A program made the translations under genes and the position numbers. From the NCBI GenBank assembly GCA_002633025.1, contig NMRB01002281.1:1-64000 (forward strand): a DNA stretch of 64,000 nucleotides, read 5' to 3'. Positions 42,815 to 55,336 of this stretch are shown here, in pieces; the first letter of the stretch is position 1; each line of letters starts with the position of its first letter. A model generated the notes under the pieces. The model was given only the letters and a program-made list of their open reading frames with translations, did no database searches and was not told the origin of the DNA. This DNA comes from Notospermus geniculatus (lineage: Eukaryota; Nemertea; Pilidiophora; Heteronemertea; Lineidae).

Positions 42815-43147
42815 CTTCCAGCTGTCTTCAGTCGCCTCCGATGTACGCGCGCTAGCAATGAATGTCCTTTGTTTGTGGAGCACATCTGGTCATGTGACGG
42901 AATCCCGAGTGGTCGGATCGGAAGACATCGACTTCTCCGAAAGTGTTTGTTTTCTGTTTTGTCAGATATTTGGTTTTACCATAAAAAAAACTTTTAGTAT
43001 GATATTCTTGCTCATAATTGCAGACCAACTGCAACCAACATCAGAAATGATTAGTGTTTATAGTAAGCAAGAATCTTATACATTTATAAATCAGAACATT
43101 TAACTCCTCGTTTTTTTTTCAATGGGAAAAACTTTTTCCCCATTTTC

Positions 43148-43470
43148 ATCCCTTGTACCAGAGGAATACCATAGAACCACAGGAAACCACAGTACCATAA
43201 ATTAATACCATAGAACCATAAAACTCTATGGTACCATAAACTCATACCATAGAACCATAACATACCATAGTACCATAAAAGGGAACCATAAGTACCATAA
43301 ATACCATAGTACCATAAAATACAATAGTACCATAAATGGGAACCATAAGTACCATAAATTATACCATAGTACCGTAAAATACCATGGGTACAATAGCAAT
43401 ATACCATACAATACCATAAATACCATAGGGTACCATAAGATACCACAGGATACCATAAGGTACCATAGCT
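43148..43470. repeat. ACCATA minisatellite
   Basis: Some 30 copies of AT[AG][CG]CATA-like words (TACCATA, AACCATA) occur with AAA spacers, all on one strand. The Tyr/Trp/Gly-rich frames it opens on the minus strand are by-products. Confidence 0.85.
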
Positions 43471-43496
43471 ATTTTTTTAATAGGGGACACAGCCAG

Positions 43497-43562
43497 GGAT
43501 TGAACCCGCAACCTTCCGATCACGAGTCCAACGCTCTAACCATTGTGCCACCGTGAAGGCTG
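43497..43562 (-). pseudogene. tRNA-like SINE head
   Basis: On the minus strand: A box GGTGGCACAATGGTTAGAG, GGACTCGTGATCGGAAGG, and B box GCGGGTTCAATCCC. It closely resembles the head of the SINE at 29530-29785, but no SINE body follows it. Confidence 0.6.
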
Positions 43563-44566
43563 GCGACCATGTACGAGTGGTCTGGAGTAAACGCGGATTT
43601 TAGGCTGCGTGTCCATTCACGGTGGTGATCTCTGTGATTCCCGGGGTGATCCAAGTCGTTTAAAATGACGGTTATACGAGTTGACCTTCGGATCCAGAGT
43701 GATCATTGCAAGTTCTCCAAAAATCGTTTTGCGTGTCGTGTATGATTTCTTAGCAGCTATCTGAAGCTACGAATCCACTTGCTGATTTTCTGCGTTGCGA
43801 CTTGTTTTGCAACCTGCTGCGGTTGAATAAGATCGCAAGGAACTGATACAGGTCGCCGGCCAATAAATTGCCGACTGAAATTGACCACATCTTCACCATT
43901 GGTGGAAATCACGTCAAGGGAGTCGACTTCGGCGATCGAGTGCCGAGTTCCAACGCAACCTACATGTAGTTGCAAAGCATTGCAAAGCAAAATCAGGTTG
44001 AAAATCAATGGTGGATTCCTACATGTAGTTTGAGGTAAATACTGTAGTGAGATAGGCCTACAGCAAAGTAGCATTTTGTAAGGTCAGAGAGATGTAGTAT
44101 TGCCAGTGGGATCTAGCTCCACAAACATTATCATATCAAAAATATCGGTGTCAGGACTTGGATTCGAAGATACCAAAAGCCTGCCGTGTGTCCGCAATGG
44201 TAAGCCTGGATCAGGTGTGATGAAATCTAATGTCCCCACCCGCCTGATATCCCCCTGCATTGTTTGTCCCAGGATTAAGGGTCTTGGTCTCTCTAGAGTC
44301 CAATTCAATGGTGCTGTTTAATCCGTAAATGTATTGTTGGGGGACATCACATATCGGGGGACATTAGATTCTACTACATCGGTGTAACTTTTTTCAGTGA
44401 GGCCCGTGTGCCAGTGTGACATTACAATAGACTGACGGAATAAGCGGCGACTTGACAATGGGCGACACACAGAGAAACAGTGAGTCCGTTTTCAAGTGTG
44501 AATCACACAGAAAAATGGGTACACTGAAGAACGTTACACCCGTAGTGCCAGACATCTGTAACCTAA
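43563..44566. other. No gene seen
   Basis: Short frames only on both strands. TACATGTAGTT occurs twice (43963, 44021). Confidence 0.4.
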
Positions 44567-44905
44567 AGCCCTATTTACACGAGCCGATTTTGCCGTACGA
44601 CAGAGTCGTATCAGATTCGTCGGGATCGGCTAATCTGTTTACACGGGACGATTTATTCCCCGGATTTATTCATGCGTCCCATAGGACCTCGTGTGTCATT
44701 AGGTAGCCTTCATACACGTGATCTAATATCGCTTCCTGATTGGCCCAGTCCATACGACAAGCAGCCGATGTCGGGTGAAAATAGAACACCCCGTGTCGGA
44801 CCGACAAAAAAACGTCTCGGAAGTCTAGTATACACGGTGCGTTTTTGTCGTACGTCTCTGTCGGCCGACACAATCGTACGACAAAATCGGCTCGTGATAC
44901 AGCTT
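44567..44905. mobile_element. TIR element, AAGC...GCTT ends
   Basis: CACGAGCCGATTTTG near the left end is matched inverted at the right end, and GTCGTACGA words recur in both halves. AAGC/GCTT ends with TA on each side are consistent with a 2-bp duplication but do not prove it. Confidence 0.55.
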
Positions 44906-46033
44906 TACAACGATTCCATTTAGGTATTTACAATCGGCTGACGACGTCACACTGCGGATTAGAAAACAATTGATCGAAGAGATTAGGAGCGTATACTGCA
45001 TATATGCTAGGGTCGGACTTCAGCCAGACTTCAAGCATAGAGAAAGTCTAACTTCTGCTACACTTTAGGCTGAAGTCCGACGGGCGCATATGGCCCAGTC
45101 TAGATCGCCGAAATCGGTTGTGATTACGCAGCATTTCTTATTTTGTGTGACCACGTAGATGAGTCTCGCGGATGTGTGGCACATGGTTTGCCAAGGACAT
45201 ATGGTCAGCACACACGTCAGTGTGCTGACCATATTGAGATCACAAAATTTCTTTCTTCTTTCTGCTTCTTCCACCATGCGATTTTCCTACGGTTCCCAAA
45301 AAACGGCTGAATAAATCAAAATACAATCACGATAGCCCTGTAGCTTATACATTGTATCTAGCGCTGCATATATGCGAATTTTTCAGAATTCATTCGATTG
45401 GTGACATACAAGAGTTTTTCTTGTCAAAATTTAGCGAAATTGCTGCCACATTCCATTAGTTGTACTCACTCCCCCAGCCTGTAATTTTGTCGCTTGTGAT
45501 TGGCTGTCTATTTTTAAACGCGGATGTAAACATCTCCACGTGTAATGTCCACTCGCAGTGTTACCAAAATGGCGTCCATCACCATGCGTTTTCGCTTCAA
45601 GCATTCAGAGAGAGGCAGTGCAAGGAAATGGATACTCAGCGACCTGTCCCAACAGTGTTTTGTACCGGTATCCTTAATTCATCAGCGGAATCAAAAAGTC
45701 CGTTGAAGAAAGCACCCTGCTATCTCATTTTGACTCTTGCACTCAAGACACTTTGCTGTGAACACTTCAGTGCACACGGATGGATGTGCACGATGTACAT
45801 GTTTTTACACAGAGCGTGATTCACTGATGCCGTGTCATTCGATGTAGTCTCCTCCGTATCATAATGTCCAAGTAGGCCTGACCATCAAATTTGCTGGTAA
45901 GCAAATTTCAAGAGTTCTAGTTATGGTCCCTACATATCAATGTAGGGACCATCTTGATATCACTGGGTAGGTAGGAAATTTTTATTTATTTCTATCTATC
46001 TTTTTCCACACTCAATTGGGAGACAATTGTACN
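44906..46033. other. No gene seen; three hairpins
   Basis: GTCGGACTTCAGCC (45012) pairs with GGCTGAAGTCCGAC (45067); GGTCAGCACAC (45203) with GTGTGCTGACC (45220); and ATGGTCCCTACATATCAATGTAGGGACCAT spans 45923-45952. No protein-like frame is recognised. Confidence 0.5.
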
Positions 46034-47398
46034 TGTTGTTTTTCTCAGCACTGGTTGATGATACTTGAATGCGGTTTTCTGCATATGATAGGCAAATTAT
46101 CTGGCTATAAACACATAGTGATGACCTTGAATCTGCTATCATAGAAATTGCCGACACTTGGCGATTTCCAAAGTGACCCCAAATCACCTATTTTGTTTTT
46201 TGAAAAACCCAAAAGTTTTCACTGCAGACTTGTCCGCCAACCTCTAAAATGGTCCCTAGTTCAAGTTTCATCAAGATGCGTAATCCCAAGACTGAGAAAC
46301 GCCTTTTTATCAAATATCATCAGCTGAACTGGGCGATCAGTCTTGAGAAAGCCCCCTAGGCATGTAACCTCTACTACTCAAGTTGTTGATCAATACTCAT
46401 GACCTGGGCCTGGGTATTCCCCAGTTATTCTTGAAAGCTGTTATGAATCTTACGTAAGACTGCATAACTTTTGAATGGTGTTGAATAGGAAGTCCTTTGA
46501 ATATTTCAATAAGGCAATGAGTGGGCAGGAGCCATCTAAAAAGCCATTGACGTTGGGCTTATTGAAAAATGATATTTTCAGCACAAATTCGGTTTAAATT
46601 AGCGAAAACATCAATTTTCTTGTAAAAACAATTGACAAATTTGTCATTTGTGAGTAAGAACTATCCGCGTATGTAAAAATTTCTGGAAAAGAACTTGAAT
46701 GCAAAAATGTTGATTTTAGGTCTCTTTGGAAATCGCCAAATTTGGGCAATTTCTATGACAGCAGATTCAAGGTCATCACTATGCGTTTATAGCCAGATCA
46801 NTAGTCACTGAACAGTGAATACTGACAGGTCTCCAGGATCTTGGTCAAGTGTATAGGCCAAAGTCATCATGCATAAAAAAATTCCTGCAGTGAGTGGCTT
46901 TTGTGTATTCAATAAACCTTTATTAAAATAGTCAAACGACTTCCTAATCAACACCATTCAAAAGTTATGCAGTCTTATGTAAGATTCATAACAGCTTTCA
47001 AGAATAACTAGGGAATACCCAGGCCCAGGTCATGAGTATTGATCAACAACTTGAGTGGTAGAGGTCACATGCCTAGGGGCTTTCTCAAGACTGATTGCCC
47101 AGTTGAGCTGACGATATTTGATAAAAAGGCGCTTATCTCAGTCTTGGGATTTCGCATCTTGATGAAACTTGAACTTGGGACCATTTTTGAGGGTAGCGGA
47201 CAGGTCTGCTGTGAAAAATTTTGGGTTTTTTCAACAAACAAAATAGTTGATTTTGGTCACTTTGGAAATCGCCAAATTTCGGCAATTTCTTTGATAGCAG
47301 ATTCAAGGTCATCACTAAGCGTTTATAGCCAGATAATTTGCCTATCATATGCAGAAAACCGCATTCAATTATCATCAACCAGTTCTGAGAAAAACAAC
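46034..47398. mobile_element. Long inverted repeat, ~485-bp arms
   Basis: The left arm (46034-46520) and the right arm (46912-47398) are inverted copies at about 90% identity by eye. Landmarks are GCGGTTTTCTGCATATGATA, CCTTGAATCTGCTATCA and ACTCATGACCTGGGCCTGG. Part of the arm (CAAGGTCATCACTATGCGTT) occurs a third time at 46770-46795 in the spacer, with an ambiguous base at 46801. The right flank (47405-47437) has the TTTACTAATTTCCAAGG... end text of the mariner-like MITE at 41035. Confidence 0.8.
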
Positions 47399-47737
47399 AT
47401 TTTCGCTGTCCATTTACTAATTTCCAAGGCTGTACATATAATCTGCTTTAGACGTGACGTATGTTATAATTGGAAAGATTTGTATTGTGTTTGGCTAAAA
47501 GCAGGTTAAAATGAATTACCCACTTCTTTAGCAATTCAACTCAAATGAGACCCCATAAAACTCTAATAATTTATTTAACCTTTTTAAGATCAAGAGAGAC
47601 CTTCAAAAGGGATGATGACATCCAAAGGAGAAATTGGATCAAAAATAGCGCAAATGACAGAATACTATAAAATTGGTGGGGGAAGCAGCCTGTAGCTCCC
47701 GGCTGTAGGCTATCACAGACGTTTATGGCCAATTTGG
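47399..47737. other. No gene seen
   Basis: A mariner-like end fragment to about 47440, then unassigned sequence. Confidence 0.4.
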
Positions 47738-47882
47738 TCGGCGTCCGATCGCGAGGCTGTAATTACATGTATTTGAGTCATTTCATAACGGGTCACCGTC
47801 GCCAAAGTACGCTGGACTGTAAATCAATTCCGCGAAGTCGGCGTCCAGATTTGATCGCGCGTCGGACGCCGATGGTCTTGCT
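47738..47882. repeat. Dispersed repeat, copy 2 (pair at 39364-39515)
   Basis: It is the same text as at 39.4 kb in the same orientation, with a small insertion (ACATGTATT). Confidence 0.75.
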
Positions 47883-49274
47883 GTTTACACGCAAGTGGTG
47901 TGTCTATATACGACTATCGAACTACAGCTAGTTACCTCGTGTCACTCCCGATAGGTGGACGATTACAGGCCCAAACGGTGTTGGCATCAACTTCCGGCGC
48001 GGGTGATTGGTTGACTCGATCCAATCCTTGACTTCCGTTGACTAGCAATTTGGGACGGGTCGGAAGGAAGGAGGAGGATTACCGTCCAGCCTCCGCTATT
48101 TCGACGATTATACTCCGTCGACTCTCACAGCTAACTGTGGCCAAGTAGTAATAGTAAATGTGGATAAAGTTCAATTGTACGTAGATCTATACGATGAAGT
48201 TAAAAGCTTGGTCCACAACGAACATAGGACGACAACAACTGGTGCAAAACAAACGGTAACTCACGGTGACGATGGTTAGGTACGATGTCTTGATGCACGA
48301 TGTCGATGACTGGAAGCCGGCGGTCGATGACGATGAACATGTGTCGAATATAGCTGCTTGGTCGACGATTTCACTTCGACGAATAGAGATGATACTGGAA
48401 AGTTATATACTGGGACGAATATGAGATCGATGATATGCTGCTGAAGATATATAGTTGACGATTATACTGACAAGGATATACAGTTGGAGATATACTGGTG
48501 ATGACTATACTTTAGACGATGCTGGTGATGATTATACTGGACTATACTGGACTTGTGCGTGCGTACCTAACGTAAAACTCCAACAGTGAACTTTTAACGG
48601 TGATGCTATAAGATAATATCTATGACTTTAAATCTTGGCGAACTTGGCAACTGATGTATAACTCTATATTCAACTTTAAACCGCCAATACAGGCGTATGC
48701 ACGCCACTTAGGCTATGCACACATCACACACAGCAACAAATGACTGAGTGTGCGAGCAGCCCAGGTCGACACCACTAAGGGCGGGCCGTTAAAAAACTGC
48801 ACTACTCGCAGGAAAGGCTGACAAATTGCTCAATGCGACTGACCCCTACTGTAAGGCTTCTAGGAGGAGGATATATGATAGTAATTCTTCTACTTCTAGG
48901 GCGATACGACGCTTGTTGACTGATTAAACCTCCCTTGGACCTGTCATCTCACTAATTAAACGTGCCGCCATCTCGAATCTTCGGACATCACGTGATCACA
49001 ACCAACAATGGCGGAGGACGATCAGGCGTAGCATCAAACGTGGAATGAATAACTCGGAAAAAACGGCCTTACTGATAACTTTGTGCTGTCGACAACTTCT
49101 TATTTCTCATACCAATGGCAGCTGTATGATTGACGAATCTTCTAGGCTACGGCGAATAAACTGTACGTTCGAACGTTGATGATGACACCCACGGAGCAGA
49201 CGACGATCAAATCACGGAACTCAGGTGGTATTCAATCTTGACAGGTCGGCGGCCAGTCGCAATGAGAGCGAGTC
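47883..49274. other. No gene seen; degenerate GATTATACTGG tract
   Basis: Between 48390 and 48560 the words GATGAT, GATTATACTGG and GATATACTGG recur irregularly. The rest has no coding or structural signal that I can name. Confidence 0.4.
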
Positions 49275-49573
49275 TAGTCTCGCGCAACCAGCCCCTCGGT
49301 CATACTCCGAGGTCGTCAGACCGAGGGTCTGGCACGGAACGCAATTCTCATTGTAGTGACCTCATTTCGATGATTCGAAATGAGGTCAGCTTCGCTGATT
49401 TGCTAGTCACTACCAATGTATTATGCATGCATGCATGAAGTGCAGTGTAGTTGTGTTCTACGTCATCAGTTGTAGGTAGATCGATACAAGTCCGCCATGA
49501 TGGTTTTACAACGTTACAAGTCAAAGTAACCATATGGACCAGACTCTAAGATTGGAAATTTATTGGAAATTGC
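49275..49573. mobile_element. Truncated copy of the 12891-13268 element
   Basis: It starts TAGTCTCGCGCAACCAG and follows the 12.9-kb element in reverse complement to TTGGAAATTGCA, then stops about 25 bp short of the expected end. It lacks the 51-bp insertion, so it gives the empty site for 13050-13100. Confidence 0.85.
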
Positions 49574-50410
49574 AGTTTTGTTATTTTGATCCCCTGTAAT
49601 GTTATGGGTGGCTGGTTACAATGACGAATGAAATGTCATGCTTAATTGTGCTAGGCTTGTGAATGTTGTCATTTTTTCTATTAATTCTGTCATGGACTCT
49701 TGATTCCGGAATGGTTCTCTGTGACCCTGTGTTTGGACTTGGAAAGTACAAGTGCACTCGGATATTCAAAGACTTTCTGGGGAGTGGTTAGGAACTGATT
49801 GATGTGTCAATTGCATTTGGCAGGGCAGATTGGTTATAAACTTATTAACTGTGCTTGGTATGACATAATATTCTCTTTATATTCAGGGCAAGTTGGATTT
49901 TCAGGCAGTACCCTTTCCGACTCTAGCCTGTGTTTGTGTGGTACCGTACTCATTTGTGGAGGTCCCGACGTCCGTCGTCCCTGGTGTTGGCGCCTCGTGA
50001 AGTTTAACCAGAGTTGCTGCTGGAAACGTGATTCGTGTGATTCGTGCTTGGCATAGCTGCCGTCGATTCCTGTGAGGGGATTTTGTGCTAGAGTCGGTGT
50101 ATCCCTGCGGGGAACGCATTTTTATACGGAGATCCGTCCAACTGCCCTGTTAAGATTTAGCGACGTTGTCTTATTCGTTTTTTGGAACAGTGTGATAAGT
50201 CCTAGTTTGTTTCCTTGTTGGTGCTTGAACTCGTTTCTGCCTTTTGGACTTGTTAATAATTTCCGTTGGACTTTCACTAATAGTTTCATTTGGACTTAAC
50301 TAAGTTATGGTTTTAATAATGTTTTAATTGGTGTTTTATTGGAGTTGTTGAATTAAAAGCTTCGTCATTTTATCCAGTGTTTCTTGTAAGTTCACCAGAG
50401 CCAGTAGCCG
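49574..50410. other. Possible solo LTR, weak
   Basis: The sequence has an LTR-like make-up: no coding, GAATTAAAAG (weak poly(A)-like word) at 50351, and an end at CCGCTCCGTCACA near 50420. No second copy or clear target duplication is visible. Confidence 0.2.
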
Positions 50411-51089
50411 CTCCGTCACAGACTGTTTACATACTATAGATCAGTTCAAATTAGGTCGTCGTCTATGACGTTATGGCGATTTCTTGGCAACCCGCACATG
50501 CGCAGTAGCCATTTTCCTTGATAACGCGGAGGCTGGTGTGTTTACATTGGTTTCAACGAAGGATTCCGGCAATCGGCAGCATTTTTGGTGGTTCTCTTCG
50601 ATATTTCTGCAAGGGAGCCCTTAATTACACTGTGAACGGGTCTGGTAACAGTTGAGGAACGGAAAAATCACTGGTTTCCCCGCTGGTTTCCCAAAGTTTG
50701 AGCGAAGAATGGGGTGAATTCGCGATCGACTGGCCACGTGCATCGCCATTTTTGTCCATTCGGAGACCCAACCTGGGCAATTTTTTTCTGTAAATCTCAC
50801 CCGATTTTCATGATGGTAACGATTTTCAGGAGCACCAGGTGATTATCTCGAGGACCCACACACTTATAAACACAAAGCTGGGCGAAAAGCCCACAGAAAA
50901 CGGCAAAATGTGCGACCCACCGGCAAAATGCGCATGCGCGAATTATCCATGGCAATGACCTAATTACGAAGTTTGATCTCATCTATACCACGTCAGCGCT
51001 TGAAAATCAATTCCCAGAGTTGATGCTGTGCGATTGATGATCTCAAAAATGGATGCTGCGCGACGTCACGTCAAGTTACCATGATAGTT
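50411..51089. other. No gene seen
   Basis: Unassigned sequence with short frames only. It borders the 3' end of the LINE. Confidence 0.4.
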
Positions 51090-54000
51090 TAAACATATTT
51101 TATTTCAAAAAATGAAAAAGGATTGAACAAAAGTTTAATAAACTTACGGAGTTCTCTCCCTGTACAAATAAACTGAACAGAAAAAAAAATATGAATAAAC
51201 TAACAGATAGATAAACAACTTTTGGATACAACAGGTGGCAAGGTGGATATGGTGGAATGGGGGGGGGGGGGGGGGGCCCCTTNACTATCAGATAGGTAAT
51301 TGTTGAGAAAGCCGATAAATCAAAATGACCGTGTTACTGAATTACTCTTGAGTATAGGATGAAGGTAGAAGCCGTTTCGTACGGAGAATATATTTTTGAA
51401 CACTTTTCATAATTGTTATATTTTCGTGTGAGGATAATTGAGGGTCACCCTGTAATAAAATATTTACTGTAATTTCCGGAAGCCAAGCTTATTCATGGAG
51501 TAGTATATTTCTGACGTCAATAAATTGGGGACAATTCAGGAGATAATGAGCGGTGCCCTCAAATGTGGCTCCGCATCTGCATGAAGGGTTATCAATTAAG
51601 TTGCAAGAAAAGAGGTGACCATTAAGACAACTGCTTCTATTTCGGTGTCGACACAGATAAACAGAGGCAACACGACTTCCAGAAGACAGCCAAAAATGCG
51701 GTGGCTGATTATCATTGCTGAATAATTTAGTAACCTTATTTTTAAACTGCGGAAAGGTGGGTAATTCACGAAGTGATATATCTAAGTGATTCCAAAGCTC
51801 AATAGTTGCAGGGATGAAGGATTTCTTAGTTATATCAAGTCTAGTACTGGGGGTTACCGTATTCAGATTACTTCTTAAATAATACGGTTGTGCATCCGCA
51901 ATTGTTGCAGGTAATAAGTCAGTAAGGTAAACGGGAGTCATTGTATGTTGAATTTTGTACATAAGAGAAATTGCTCGAATTTTGCGTCTAGTTTCTAATG
52001 GTTGCCATCCTGTCTCTACATATAATGAATTTCTAGAAGAATAAAGTGGTAGACCCGTGACAACCCTGGCAGCCTCAAGTTGTGTCTTTTCAAGCTTATC
52101 AGCCTCTGCCGCTGTGCAGCCTCCCCACACAACCGATCCATATTCAAGAATTGGTCGGACATAACTGATATAAAGTGTGTTTAATGCTGGCTGCTTGAGT
52201 GTAAATTTTAGTTTGCGAAGGATATTTATTCTTTTAGCGGCCGAACTGATGATGTTATTAATATGTTCTGACCATTTGCATTTATTATTAAAAGTGACCC
52301 CAAGATGTTTATGCTGTTCGACGAAGGAAATAGGATTGCCATGTAAGACTAGGTTTGGTGGGACAGACTGTGCTGATGGAGAGATAAACATAGCAGCAGT
52401 TTTAGAGACATTAAATTTCACCAACCAGTTATATTTGCCCAGTTATCTATTTGGATAAGGTCTCTATTGATGACAGTTTCAAGTTCTTGTATATTATATG
52501 AGGACTGGATCATGCATGTATCATCAGCGAAAATCCGTACTCCACTTGTAATATTTTCATGTATATCGTTTATGTAAACTAGGAAGAGGAGTGGCCCCAA
52601 GACAGAACCCTGGGGTACACCGGCTTTTATTGAGCGAAGGGATGATGATGTGTTGTCCAGAACCACTCTTTGTTGTATATTAGATATATAATCAGTAAAC
52701 CATCTCAGAAGTGACCCCTGAATCCCATATTGTTTCAATTTAAAGATCAGGCCGTCATGCCACACACGATCAAAGGCTTTACTAGCGTCTAGGAATATAA
52801 GACATGTATGCTTTTTATTATCTAGGTTTGTGCAAATAGTATTAAACATTTCAATTAGTTGGTGCTCAGTGCTGTAACTTGGTCTACATCCTGACTGGTA
52901 TTTATAGATAAGGTCATTGGAAGATAAATAATCATAAACCTGTTGAAAAACGACTCTTTCCATAAGTTTCCCAAGACAGCTTAGTAAACTTATGGGTCGA
53001 TAGTTAGCAACATCATCTTTTGCCCCTTTCCCTTTGTAGACAGGAATGATATTGGCAACTTTCCATTCTTGAGGGAAAGATCCAGTTCTCATAGACATTT
53101 TAAATAATATGGTTAAGGGTTTAGAGATCGTCGAAGAAAGCTCCTTGAGTAGACGATGGTTTATATGGTCCGGACCACAGGCTTTATTGACTGGTAATGA
53201 TTTAATTATTTTCTCAATTTCCTCCTGTTGAAAATATATATCAAAGATCGACTCATTAGTTTTCAAAATTGGGTTTGGTAATGAAGTTGACGACGTGTCG
53301 ACATTGGAAATATTAGAAAAATAATTGTTCAACATATTGGTCTTAGTTTGGTTATCGTAAGCTAATTCAGTTTGATCGGTAAGGACAGGCATAGTATTAC
53401 ATGTATTATTATTGCTGGACATTAAAGATTTTGCAATTTTCCAAAAGTGTTTCGGATTATCATGTACAGAGATATTTTCACAGATGTTATCATAATAATG
53501 TTTTTTTGCTACCCTTTTCTTATTATTTACAGTGTTTCGAAGTTTTTTGTATTTATCCATATGTGTTATATTTCCTGTGCGTAAGGCCTTTTTTCTCATT
53601 CTATCCCTTTGCCTGATCAGTTTCCTGAGTTCAGAGTTAAACCAGGGCTTATCATTTGGTCGTATGACAACAACATGGTTTGGGACAAAATCATTTTTCA
53701 TTTGATTAAAAACATTATTAAATGTTGAACAGGCAATATTAATATTGTCAGTCACCTCTAGTTCAGTTAGCCAGTCAAAGTTAGCGATTGCATTATTAAA
53801 TCCAACAAAGTCAGCATTATTATAGTCCCACACACGACGTTCATAGCAATTATTAGATAAAAGTACATTTTTCAAGAATATATAAACAGCGTCGTGATCA
53901 CTCAGTTCTCTTCGAATTGGTATATTACCGGAGTCCTGTACATAAGCAATATCACTCACCAGTATAGGGTCTAACAATGTAGCTGAGGTCAGCGTTATTC

Positions 54001-54225
54001 TGGTTGGTTGGGTAACCATATTATGAAGGCCAAAAAAGTTCATTATATCTTTGAGATGATGATGCCGAGGGTTAAGAAGATCGTCATTTAGGTCGCCAAC
54101 TATTATTAGAGGGTAATTGAGTTGAAGAGCATTATGTATTGCATCAGAGAATTGATTCCAGAAATTAGCTGTAGCATGACGGTCTGATCGGTAAACACAA
54201 CACAGGAGAAATATACAATTACATG
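51090..54225 (-). mobile_element. 5'-truncated non-LTR retrotransposon (Jockey/CR1-like)
   Basis: Minus-strand element of about 3.1 kb: C-terminal half of an AP-type endonuclease, a full reverse transcriptase, a C-terminal C-x-C-G...H...C motif, then a ~390-bp 3' UTR ending near TTGAAATAAAATATGTTT. The 5' end is cut inside the endonuclease and abuts the minisatellite at 54226. One frameshift (near 52425) is the only obvious lesion, so the insertion is fairly young. A 19-base G run and an ambiguous base (51258-51283) lie in the 3' UTR. Confidence 0.85.
51489..52424 (-). pseudogene. LINE reverse transcriptase C-terminal part
   Basis: This continues the previous frame in another phase: VKFNVSKTAAMFIS, then HKHLGVTFNNKCKWSEHI (thumb), YVRPILEYGSVVWGG, and a C-terminal Cys/His cluster SCRCGATFEGTAHYLLNCPQF. 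The stop is at 51489. Only the 2-base duplication at the junction separates it from the endonuclease/RT frame. Confidence 0.9.
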
Positions 54226-54229
54226 TCAA
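52418..54229 (-). pseudogene. LINE endonuclease (partial) and reverse transcriptase
   Basis: The 603-codon frame starts inside the endonuclease: LIIVGDLNDD at 41-50 and the catalytic LSDHDAVY at 109-116. The RT follows, with WKVANIIPVYKGKGAKDDVANYRPISLLS, LIFLDASKAFDRVWH (first catalytic Asp), GVPQGSVLGPLLFLVYINDI and FADDT near 567-571 (where F/YADD is expected). The frame ends early at 52418 because of a 2-base AT duplication (AAATATAAC) near 52425. The first Met is arbitrary, since the natural N terminus is lost by 5' truncation. Confidence 0.9.
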
Positions 54230-54360
54230 TATATCCTGATCTCCATCAATGTATCTGATCTCTATCGACGTATCTTGATCTCTATCAATGTATCGTTCAT
54301 GTACCGGTAGAAATACCTGTACATCAGGAACATTAAGACATTTACAATGTAATCTTCTTC
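54226..54360 (+). repeat. TCAATGTATC minisatellite, copy 2
   Basis: It shares with 18545-18720 both the ~20-bp units (CTGATCTCTATCAATGTATC) and the unique tail (CGTTCATGTAC...ACATTTACAATGTAATC). The minisatellite is therefore part of a larger dispersed repeat, and the LINE inserted at or next to it. Confidence 0.8.
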
Positions 54361-55021
54361 AATTCAAATTTCGTTGTCATTTCGTTATTTCGTTGAGGTG
54401 CTCTAGTTCGAATTGCAAACATTACGGTGTGCCACCTATTGTCAACTTCTGGTACTAACAAATCAGATAAAATTGAAATATATTTGCGATTTCACGCTCA
54501 AAAACAAACAAAAAGTTGTGAAGGCGAGATTTAATTCGGTTTCAAGAATATTTATCAAGATATATATAAAAAATAGATCACATTAATGTTTTGGTATACA
54601 CGGTGCTACCACCTGTCCGAGGAAAAATAACTATTATAATCAACCATGTAAATAAACAAGCCGTAATGTTTACAATTCGAAATAGAGCACCTTTAAGTAT
54701 CATCAGCCGTTGAAGTTGTAATTGGAATACGTTATGGATCTTAAATAAAAGAAGTACCAGTATCCCGGAACGACCTCTCGACCTTAGTCTTGTTATAGCA
54801 CCAAGACAGGAAGCACTTGACTCACCAATACCAATGTACATGTACATTATAGGAGCTGAGGGTATATCTATTCTGAGGAACAGAGCAGATGAATGAACAC
54901 TTGCAAAAAAAACGTCGTAAAACTTATTCGTTTCTGAAGTATTCTGCTGGTCAGATTATTTGAAATAAATTGATACTGTTTGAATTGTTTGAACTGATTT
55001 TCTTGAGAAAACAGAAGAACT
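54361..55021. other. No gene seen
   Basis: AT-rich sequence with short frames only. Confidence 0.4.
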
Positions 55022-55336
55022 ATGTGTGAAAAAAATCACACATGGTAATTGTAAAATTCCCATGTGTGAAAATAAAAATAACACATGTAGAAAAATCACA
55101 TGTGGTAATTTCGTAAGTAAAAAAGAAATTCCCACATGTGAAAAAAAATTCCCACGTGTGAAATAATCTCATGGACATTTCACATGTGGTAAATGAAAAT
55201 TAACATATGGGAATCTGAAAATCACATATGGGAAAATAAAATTCACACAATGCCAAGGTTTTTACATATGTGAAGAGCCCTTTCACATATGGGAATAGTC
55301 ATTTCACATATGTGAAAAAAAATCACATATGGGACT
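55022..55336. repeat. Array of CANNTG palindromes (CACATGTG, CACATATG)
   Basis: About 17 sites (CACATGTG, CACGTGTG, CACATATG, ACATATGTG) lie in 315 bp, each next to A-rich or GGGAATT spacers. CACATGTG variants dominate the first two thirds and CACATATG the last third. The sites are E-box-like in form. No coding sequence. Confidence 0.8.

Noticed and set aside
43084-43456. Tyr/Trp/Gly-rich minus-strand frames of 120 and 76 codons
   Set aside because: They are produced by the ACCATA minisatellite and have no other support.
44084-44321. Overlapping plus and minus frames of about 73 codons
   Set aside because: Neither has a start context, splice signal or domain that favours it over the other; probably chance.
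49574-50410. Long terminal repeat of the Ty3/Gypsy-type element
   Set aside because: No matching copy flanks 9127-15278 and no target duplication is visible; kept only as a weak possibility.
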